This document shows, piece by piece, positions 1 to 4,631 of a stretch of DNA of 5,881 bases. A program made the translations under genes and the position numbers. How positions within the stretch are numbered: the stretch's first letter is position 1; every line of letters begins with the position of its first letter. The stretch is from Actinomycetota bacterium (lineage in GTDB: Bacteria > Actinomycetota > Acidimicrobiia > Spongiisociales > UBA11373). The DNA is taken from contig JAUYIV010000299.1 in NCBI GenBank assembly GCA_030688105.1, forward strand, positions 1 through 5,881, written 5' to 3'. The notes beneath the pieces were generated by a model, which saw only the letters and a program-made list of their open reading frames with translations, ran no database searches and was not told the origin of the DNA.

Positions 1-433
1 GCAGGTTGTAGAGCGAGGGGAGGAAGATCTTCTTTACGATCCCAGCGTCGGCAAGGGTCTTCTGCCCGAAGATCGTACCGAGCACGGAAAACAGTGTGAG
101 GGCGCCGGCGGTGACCAAGAACACAAAGGGCCCGAGCAGGCTGAAGTCGTCCTCGAGGCGGTCGCGGAACCGTACGACGAAGTACGCCGCGGTGGTCATC
201 ACCAGGGCCCAGAGGCCGAGAGCCGACTGCGCCAGGAGGTCGGCGAGGAACCCGGCGAAGAACCCGAGCCCCAGGGCGTATTCGGCAGGGAGATGCCGCG
301 AGTACGCGATCACCACGAGCAGGACCAGAGCCGGCGCCGAGTCGAACGGCCGAATCCGGGCAAAGAGCGTCGTCTGGATCGCACCTGACACCACGACCAC
401 CACCAACGCGAGGACGATCCGGCGCCCCCTCAC
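1..433 (-). CDS. mreD: MreD, rod shape-determining membrane protein (partial, C-terminus beyond window)
   Basis: MreD is an integral membrane subunit of the Rod (elongasome) complex, which links MreB filaments and MreC to peptidoglycan synthesis by PBP2 and RodA. I translated this frame by hand: 144 residues are visible and no stop is reached before the left edge. It begins MRGRRIVLALVVVVV and is strongly hydrophobic, with membrane segments near residues 6-18, 33-47, 54-70, 75-88 and 101-121. Family-typical features are the G-rich stretch ending GFLADLLAQSALG (about 61-73) and the late LPSLYN motif (138-143), which lies near the C-terminus in MreD, so perhaps 20-40 residues are missing. The GTG start (431-433) overlaps the mreC stop as GTGA, and a G-run followed by A (441-447) lies 7 nt upstream as a ribosome binding site. 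The overlap implies translational coupling to mreC. Identification rests on hydropathy, motifs and position directly after mreC. Confidence 0.9.
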   Translation of the reverse strand, partial: MRGRRIVLALVVVVVSGAIQTTLFARIRPFDSAPALVLLVVIAYSRHLPAEYALGLGFFAGFLADLLAQSALGLWALVMTTAAYFVVRFRDRLEDDFSLLGPFVFLVTAGALTLFSVLGTIFGQKTLADAGIVKKIFLPSLYNL

Positions 434-1401
434 GGCGTCGTCCCCCCGACGGTCGTAGTCGTCGTCGACAGCGTCGTCGTCGTGGGGGGCGAGTCGTCTG
501 ATTCGCCCTCGGCGGGGCCTCCCGGATCGGCGGGCACGCCGGTGGGAAGGCGGTCGAAGTCGTCGAGGTCGTCGACCCCGGCCTCGTCGCGTGTGAACAC
601 GAGCACCTTCACGAAGTCGATACGGGTCACCCCGGCAACCGGGCTGGCGGTGGTGGTCAGGAAACCCACTTCCGATCGGGCGGCGACCGTGACGGTGGCC
701 ACCGGGATTCCTGCCGGGAAGCGACCGTCGGCGGTGATGAGCACGTCACCGACGACGACAGCGGTGTTGGTGCTGAACATGCGCAGGTCCATGGCACCGC
801 TGCCCCGACCCCTGAGCACCCCGGTCTCGCCCGTGCGTTGCACCCGCACCACGATGTTCACCGTCGGATCCGTGATCAGGCGGATGCGGGCGACCGACCC
901 GGTGACGGCCACGACCCGGCCGATGAGGCCCGCCTGGTCGATCACGGGCATGTCGACCCCGACGCCGTCGTTGCTGCCCTTGTCGATCACCCTGAGGTGG
1001 TCGAACTCGGAGACTCCCACAGCGACCACCTGGGCGGTGATCGAGTCGAGGTCCTGGGGTGGCTTGACGCCGAGGAGTGCCTCCAGCTCGTCGAGCCGCA
1101 CCTGGAGACCCTCGGTCTCCTGGAGCTCACGCTCGAGCTCCGCCACCCGTACCCGCAGCTGCAGGTTCTCCTGACGGAGGCTGAACATATCCGAGATGTT
1201 CTCGAAGAAATCTGCGACCGGGCGGGTCGCCGCCGCAACGGCGCGTTGCACCGGGGCGAAGGCGGCCTGGGTGCCATCGCGCAGCGTCGCGCCGATGCCC
1301 TCCCCGGAGGCGCGCAGGTCGATCGTGACCAGCGTGAGCGACAGCACGATCAGCGCGATGAAGACGCCTGTCGTCCGGTCGAGGTTGCTCGGCCGCCACA
1401 T
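430..1401 (-). CDS. mreC: MreC, cell shape-determining protein
   Basis: MreC is a bitopic membrane protein whose extracytoplasmic part scaffolds the elongation machinery and activates PBP2. The 323-residue product has a short cytoplasmic N-terminus, one transmembrane segment (about 12-29, FIALIVLSLTLVTI), a Glu/Leu/Arg-rich coiled coil (about 73-112) and the two-part beta domain (about 120-270). Within the beta domain KGSNDGVGVDMPV, GLIGRVV and TGETGVLRGRG match family patterns. After residue 270 comes an acidic, Pro/Gly/Asp-rich tail ending in a Thr-rich run (PPTTTTLSTTTTTV, 305-318) that is not part of the conserved fold. The ATG is preceded by GAGGAGG at 5 nt spacing, which fixes the start. 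The gene lies 15 bp after mreB and overlaps mreD by 4 bp, so the three are surely one operon. Confidence 0.96.
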   Translation of the reverse strand: MWRPSNLDRTTGVFIALIVLSLTLVTIDLRASGEGIGATLRDGTQAAFAPVQRAVAAATRPVADFFENISDMFSLRQENLQLRVRVAELERELQETEGLQVRLDELEALLGVKPPQDLDSITAQVVAVGVSEFDHLRVIDKGSNDGVGVDMPVIDQAGLIGRVVAVTGSVARIRLITDPTVNIVVRVQRTGETGVLRGRGSGAMDLRMFSTNTAVVVGDVLITADGRFPAGIPVATVTVAARSEVGFLTTTASPVAGVTRIDFVKVLVFTRDEAGVDDLDDFDRLPTGVPADPGGPAEGESDDSPPTTTTLSTTTTTVGGTTP

Positions 1402-1406
1402 CGCGG

Positions 1407-1413
1407 CCTCCTC
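1407..1413 (-). promoter_or_regulatory. Strong Shine-Dalgarno for mreC
   Basis: GAGGAGG on the minus strand ends 5 nt before the mreC ATG and sits in the 15-bp gap after the mreB stop. It is the best ribosome binding site in the window and suggests that mreC is efficiently initiated on its own, not only through coupling to mreB. Confidence 0.85.
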
Positions 1414-1416
1414 GTA

Positions 1417-2451
1417 CTAGATCCCGCCGGCCGTCGTCGTCAAGACCTCTTGGAGCATGTCGAACTCTTCGAGGCAGCGCCCGGAGCCGATCACGACAGA
1501 GTGCAACGGTCGGTCGGCGGTGATGACGGGAGTGCCCGTCTCGTTGGCGATCCTGACGTCGAGGCCGCGGAGGAGGGCGCCGCCGCCGGTGAGCACGATG
1601 CCCCTCTCCATCACGTCGGCGGCCAGCTCGGGCGGGGTCTTGTCCAGGCAGAACTTGACGGCGTCGACCACGCCGACGACCGACTCTTCGATCGACTCGC
1701 GCACTTCGGCGGCGGTGATGACCACGGTCTTGGGAAGACCGGTGACTAGGTCACGGCCGCGGATCTCGGCGTTCGGCTCGTCCGAGAAGGGCCAAGCGGA
1801 GCCGATGGCCATCTTGAGCTGCTCCGCGGTGCGGTCGCCGAGCAGGAGGTTGTACTCCTTCTTGACCCAGTTGACGATCGCCTCGTCGAGCTCGTCACCC
1901 CCGACACGGGCACTGCGCGACACCACGATTCCCCCCATCGAGATGACGGCGACCTCGGTGGTGCCCCCGCCGATGTCGACGATGACCGAGCCGGTCGGCT
2001 CGTGGATCGGGAGATCCACCCCGATGGCCGCGGCCATGGGCTCTTCGATCGTGTAGGCCCGACGGGCGCCGGCGTGGTACGCAGCCTCTTCGACGGCCCG
2101 GCGCTCGACGCCGGTGATGCCGGAGGGCACACAGATGATGATTCGCGGTCGGGCCCAGCGCCGCGGCTGCACTTTCTTGATGAAATAGCGCAGCATCTTC
2201 TCGGTGATGTCGAAGTCGGCGATCACGCCGTCCCGCAGGGGCCTGATCGCCTGGATGTGGGAAGGGGTGCGCCCGATCATCCGCTTCGCCTCGAGCCCGA
2301 CTGCCAGGGCGCGGTTGTCGCGCGTGTTTATGGCCACCACCGAAGGCTCATTGAGGACGATGCCCTGGCCGCGCACATACACGAGGGTGTTCGCGGTTCC
2401 GAGATCGATCGCCATGTCACGGCTCGCCAGCGACATCAAGCCGGTCGCCAT
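1417..2451 (-). CDS. mreB: MreB, actin-like rod shape-determining protein
   Basis: MreB is the bacterial actin homologue that polymerises on the inner face of the membrane and orients lateral wall synthesis. The 344-residue product has the usual length. The actin-fold nucleotide motifs are intact: phosphate-1 DLGTANTLVY (16-25), connect-1 YTIEEPMAAAIG (133-144), phosphate-2 VDIGGGTTEVAVIS (158-171) and the adenosine motif LTGGGALLRGLD (287-298). Further conserved blocks are IVLNEPSVVA and RPLRDGVIADF. I keep the ATG at 2451, which follows a G-rich GCAGGGGCGGAT segment; a second ATG five codons on (MSLASRDMAIDLG) would give the more usual short N-terminus and cannot be excluded. It is the first gene of the mre cluster, 222 bp after ndk, and a likely -10 element lies just upstream. 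Many actinobacterial cocci and polar growers lack it, so its presence argues for lateral elongation. Confidence 0.98.
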   Translation of the reverse strand: MATGLMSLASRDMAIDLGTANTLVYVRGQGIVLNEPSVVAINTRDNRALAVGLEAKRMIGRTPSHIQAIRPLRDGVIADFDITEKMLRYFIKKVQPRRWARPRIIICVPSGITGVERRAVEEAAYHAGARRAYTIEEPMAAAIGVDLPIHEPTGSVIVDIGGGTTEVAVISMGGIVVSRSARVGGDELDEAIVNWVKKEYNLLLGDRTAEQLKMAIGSAWPFSDEPNAEIRGRDLVTGLPKTVVITAAEVRESIEESVVGVVDAVKFCLDKTPPELAADVMERGIVLTGGGALLRGLDVRIANETGTPVITADRPLHSVVIGSGRCLEEFDMLQEVLTTTAGGI

Positions 2452-2475
2452 ATCCGCCCCTGCTGGAGTGCGAGG

Positions 2476-2481
2476 AGTGTA
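2476..2481 (-). promoter_or_regulatory. Candidate -10 box of an mreB promoter
   Basis: TACACT on the minus strand (within GGGTTACACTCC) matches the actinobacterial TAnnnT -10 pattern and would start transcription about 18 nt before mreB. No convincing -35 hexamer is found 16-19 nt upstream, where the sequence is a GC-rich run with one TAATT. This is inference from motif and position only. Confidence 0.35.
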
Positions 2482-2555
2482 ACCCGCCGGGGAATTAGAG
2501 CACGCGCGGGGTCGGAGTGGATGGCTGGAAAGGCCCGATCAACCCTCAGTTCAAT

Positions 2556-2577
2556 GCTCTTCGGCCGCAGCTCCTCA
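2556..2577. repeat. 22-bp direct repeat, copy A (mreB side)
   Basis: This stretch, beginning GCTCTTCGGCCG and ending GCTCCTCA on the plus strand, is identical over 22 bp to positions 2655-2676, an offset of 99 bp. The bases just outside are similar but not identical (TCAAT before this copy, TCATG before the other). The 77 bp between the copies contain the TCAGATR heptamer array. Confidence 0.9.
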
Positions 2578-2582
2578 TCGGA

Positions 2583-2610
2583 TCAGATGTCAGATGTCAG
2601 ATATCAGATG
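2583..2610. repeat. Heptamer tandem array 1, TCAGATR x4
   Basis: Four contiguous 7-bp units on the plus strand read TCAGATG, TCAGATG, TCAGATA, TCAGATG. Six bases are fixed and only the seventh varies (G/G/A/G). The array lies between the two 22-bp direct repeats in the ndk-mreB spacer. The array is AT-richer than its surroundings, which makes it stand out from the GC-rich background. Confidence 0.9.
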
Positions 2611-2654
2611 CCGGTCGGCGAGCAGTTGCGGGAGGCGGGGGGCGGTAAGTCATG

Positions 2655-2676
2655 GCTCTTCGGCCGCAGCTCCTCA
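2655..2676. repeat. 22-bp direct repeat, copy B (at the ndk stop)
   Basis: Perfect copy of 2556-2577. On the minus strand this copy starts exactly with the ndk stop codon (TGAGGAGCTGCGG), so its first three bases are coding and the rest is downstream. The relation suggests either duplication of the ndk-proximal sequence or an insertion between duplicated target bases. Confidence 0.9.
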
Positions 2677-3072
2677 GTCGAAGAAGAGCGAGAGCTCGCG
2701 TTCCGCGCTGACCGCCGAGTCCGATCCGTGGACGATGTTCTCCGTGATCACGGCTCCGTAGTCCCCGCGGATCGTGCCCGGCGGGGCTTCCAGGGGATTC
2801 GTCGGGCCCATCACCACCCGGGCGACGGCAACCGCAGCCGGGCCGGACCATTCCATCGCCACCACGGGGCCGCCGGTGATGAACGCGACCAGCTCTCCGA
2901 AGAACGGCTTCTCGCGATGCTCGGCATAGTGCCGTTCGGCCATCTCCTCGGGGATCGTCAGCATCCGCAACCGGCGCAGGGTGAGGCCCTTGCGGTCGAG
3001 ACGGGAGATCACCTCCCCGACGAGCCCGCGCCGAACCCCGTCGGGTTTGTCCATGACGAACGTCGTTTCCAT
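2674..3072 (-). CDS. ndk: Nucleoside diphosphate kinase
   Basis: Ndk transfers the terminal phosphate of an NTP (usually ATP) to NDPs through a phosphohistidine intermediate, balancing the cytoplasmic (d)NTP pools. The 132-residue product is close to the usual bacterial length. Visible motifs are KPDGV (9-13), the GLVGEVISRLDRKG helix start, YAEHREKPFF (49-58), the MGPTNP-EAPPGTIRGDYG loop (88-106) and the active-site signature NIVHGSDS (112-119), with the catalytic histidine at 115. The residue before KPDG is Asp where Val or Ile is more common; otherwise nothing looks altered. The ATG at 3070-3072 is chosen because METTFVMDKPDG aligns with the family N-terminus; GAGGAC stands just before it as a close-spaced ribosome binding site. 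It follows folC after a 266-bp repeat-bearing spacer and precedes mreB. Both spacers are unusually structured. Confidence 0.98.
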   Translation of the reverse strand: METTFVMDKPDGVRRGLVGEVISRLDRKGLTLRRLRMLTIPEEMAERHYAEHREKPFFGELVAFITGGPVVAMEWSGPAAVAVARVVMGPTNPLEAPPGTIRGDYGAVITENIVHGSDSAVSAERELSLFFD

Positions 3073-3116
3073 GTCCTCGTGTGCGATAGGCGGGGGCGGA
3101 TGGTACCGGCTCGTCA

Positions 3117-3179
3117 CCCGTTCCCCGTTCCCCGTTACCCGTTCCCCGTTCCCCGTTACCCGTTCCCCGTTTCCCGTTG
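3117..3179. repeat. Heptamer tandem array 2, CCCGTTN x9
   Basis: Nine contiguous 7-bp units on the plus strand share CCCGTT and vary only at the seventh base, in the order C, C, A, C, C, A, C, T, G. The first six units also form a 21-bp higher-order unit (CCA pattern) repeated twice, 3117-3137 and 3138-3158. A degenerate unit (CTCGTCA, 3110-3116) precedes it on the ndk side. The array begins 44 bp upstream of the ndk start codon, so it is in or near the ndk leader region. No coding sequence covers it. Confidence 0.95.
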
Positions 3180-3226
3180 GCTGTCGCACCGGGCCGCACG
3201 CTGTCTCCGCCGCCCCCTCCGTCTGC

Positions 3227-3239
3227 CGGGCTTCGCCCG
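3227..3239. other. Small perfect hairpin in folC-ndk spacer
   Basis: CGGGC-TTC-GCCCG on the plus strand (CGGGC-GAA-GCCCG in the transcript) forms a 5-bp GC stem with a 3-nt loop. It lies 7 bp from the larger hairpin at 3247-3269, and C-rich mirror-image flanks (CCCCCTCC at 3213-3220, CCTCCCCC at 3247-3254) stand on either side. It has no T-run after it. Together they look like a compact palindromic element of the REP kind, but one copy cannot show dispersal. Confidence 0.6.
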
Positions 3240-3246
3240 ACATCCG

Positions 3247-3269
3247 CCTCCCCCGGAACCTGGGGGAGG
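3247..3269 (-). terminator. Strong hairpin downstream of folC, possible terminator
   Basis: CCTCCCCC (3247-3254) pairs perfectly with GGGGGAGG (3262-3269) around a 7-nt loop, an 8-bp almost all-GC stem beginning about 70 nt after the folC stop. No T-tract follows on the minus strand, so it is not a canonical intrinsic terminator; actinobacteria often use such U-poor hairpins, and mRNA 3'-end protection or a repeat element are other readings. If it ends transcription, ndk needs its own promoter. Confidence 0.5.
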
Positions 3270-3287
3270 ACGCGCAATTGAAGCTCG

Positions 3288-3315
3288 TCGCCAATCGCCA
3301 GTCGCCAGTCGCCAG
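3288..3315. repeat. Heptamer tandem array 3, TCGCCAR x4
   Basis: Four contiguous 7-bp units on the plus strand read TCGCCAA, TCGCCAG, TCGCCAG, TCGCCAG: six fixed bases and a seventh that is A or G. It begins 23 bp beyond the folC stop codon in the direction of transcription, before the two hairpins. Same period and same six-plus-one design as the arrays at 2583 and 3117, but an unrelated unit sequence. Confidence 0.9.
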
Positions 3316-3338
3316 TCGTGGCCGAACGCCGCGAGGCC

Positions 3339-4631
3339 TCAGACAATCCCCAGGGCCCTCCGGGCCTCCGCCACGACGTAGATCGAGCCGGTGATCAGCA
3401 CCGGGCCGCCCGAGGCCATGGCGGCGGCGATCGCGGCGGCGACCGACGGATGGGCCTCGGCGGGGACATCGAGATGCTCGCGGGCGGCGCCGGCCATCGA
3501 CTCGGCGGCGAGCGCTCGAGGCGAATCGGCCGCGGCGGCGTGCACCTCGCGAACCAGGCCGCGAAGGTTGCCGAGCATCCCAGAAATGTCCTTGTCGGCC
3601 ATGGCGCCCAGCACCGCGCTCCACTCCCGATCCGGGAACTCCTCCTTCAGGGCCGCGGCGAGAATCGCCATCCCATCGGGATTGTGGGCGCCGTCGGTGA
3701 GGATCAGCGGATCTCTCGCCAGCACCTCCATTCGTCCCGGTGAGGTGGCCGTCACCGCCGCCTCCCGCACGGCGGCCTCGTCGAGCTGCCGGTCGAACAG
3801 GGCTTCGACCGAAGCCACTGCGGTGGCGAAGTTCGTCACCTGATGCCGGCCGTGGAGCCGCAGCTCGAGCCCCCGATAGGCCGCATAGGCCCCCTCGATG
3901 TCGAAGCTCCAGCGTTCGCCGACCCGATGCGGCTCGCTGACCACGAACTCCTCACCGAGGCGGAGCCAGCGGGCCCCCCGTTTGCGGGCCTGCGTCTCGG
4001 CGACGACCAGGGCCTCGGGCACGAGATTTCCGGTGACGAGCACCGCTCCGTCGTCGAGGATCGCCAGCTTCTCGGCAGCGATCTCCGGGATGGTCGTGCC
4101 GAGATAGTGGGTGTGTTCGAGCCCGATGTTCGTCACCACGGCCACCGACGAGGTGGCGGCGTTGGTGGCATCGAGGCGTCCGCCCAGACCCGTCTCGATT
4201 ACGCCAACGTCCACGGTGCGCTCGGCGAACCATGCGAACGCAAGGGCGGCGGTGAGCTCGAAGTAGGTGATGCCGTCACCGGTCCGCGCCTCGAGGAGAT
4301 CGACGATGGGAGCGATCTCCGCCATCGCCGCGGCGAACTCCGCAGGGGTCATCGGGAACCCGTTCAACTGGTAGCGCTGTTCGACCGTGTCCAGGTGCGG
4401 CGACGTGAAGAGCCCGGCGTCGAGACCATGCGCCGCGACCAGCGTGGCAGCCATTCGGGCGGTCGACGTCTTCCCATTCGTCCCGGCGACGTGGATGATC
4501 GGATAGGAGGTCTCGGGATGGGCGAGCATGTCGAGCAGTCCCGAGATCCGCTCCAGACCGGGCTTCACCCCGCGGCCGATGTGGCCGTCTAGATAGGCGA
4601 TGGCGTCGGCGTAGTCCGTCGCGACCCCTAT
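3339..4631 (-). CDS. folC: Folylpolyglutamate synthase / dihydrofolate synthase
   Basis: FolC adds L-glutamate to dihydropteroate and/or to folates in an ATP-dependent Mur-ligase-type reaction, completing and retaining folate cofactors in the cytoplasm. Numbering from the ATA at 4629-4631 gives 430 residues, a normal length. Motifs: N-terminal YADAIAYLDGHIGRGVKPGLERI (split by me as YLDGHIG and GLERI, 13-29), P-loop HVAGTNGKTS (47-56), TSPHL (76-80), signature ETGLGGRLDATN (146-157), NIGLEHTHYLG (168-178), EKLAIL (187-192), and the C-terminal domain motif LTDGAHNPDG (311-320). The start is unresolved. ATA overlaps the valS stop as ATAG; no ATG, GTG or TTG occurs in frame between there and far inside valS. 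The nearest downstream starts are GTG at 4566-4568 (residue 22, 409-aa product) and ATG at residue 35, both of which cut conserved N-terminal sequence. The function is secure; the 5' boundary is not. Confidence 0.93.
   Translation of the reverse strand: MGVATDYADAIAYLDGHIGRGVKPGLERISGLLDMLAHPETSYPIIHVAGTNGKTSTARMAATLVAAHGLDAGLFTSPHLDTVEQRYQLNGFPMTPAEFAAAMAEIAPIVDLLEARTGDGITYFELTAALAFAWFAERTVDVGVIETGLGGRLDATNAATSSVAVVTNIGLEHTHYLGTTIPEIAAEKLAILDDGAVLVTGNLVPEALVVAETQARKRGARWLRLGEEFVVSEPHRVGERWSFDIEGAYAAYRGLELRLHGRHQVTNFATAVASVEALFDRQLDEAAVREAAVTATSPGRMEVLARDPLILTDGAHNPDGMAILAAALKEEFPDREWSAVLGAMADKDISGMLGNLRGLVREVHAAAADSPRALAAESMAGAAREHLDVPAEAHPSVAAAIAAAMASGGPVLITGSIYVVAEARRALGIV

Noticed and set aside
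838..1749. 303-codon plus-strand open frame opposite mreC and mreB
   Set aside because: It is antisense to two clear genes, has His/Asp/Arg-rich composition typical of a GC-rich shadow frame, and crosses the mreB-mreC junction without regard to it.
2655..2689. GCTCTTC/GAAGAGC inverted repeat over the ndk stop as a terminator
   Set aside because: The 7-bp arms are separated by 21 nt, one arm is inside the coding region, and no T-run follows.
3100..3105. TACCAT on the minus strand as a -10 box for ndk
   Set aside because: It fits TAnnnT but has no -35 partner (the spacing falls within the heptamer array), and such hexamers arise easily by chance.
3117..3179. CRISPR array
   Set aside because: Units are 7 bp and contiguous with no spacers and no cas genes nearby.
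2597..3346. 249-codon minus-strand frame reading the CCCGTTN array as an RGTGNGE repeat protein
   Set aside because: The peptide repeat comes only from the 21-bp DNA pattern, and the rest of the frame is the wrong frame of ndk.
2002..3381. 459-codon plus-strand open frame across mreB, the spacers and ndk
   Set aside because: It reads through tandem repeats (giving periodic RYPFPVP peptides) and antisense to ndk; no recognisable domain and no conserved start context.
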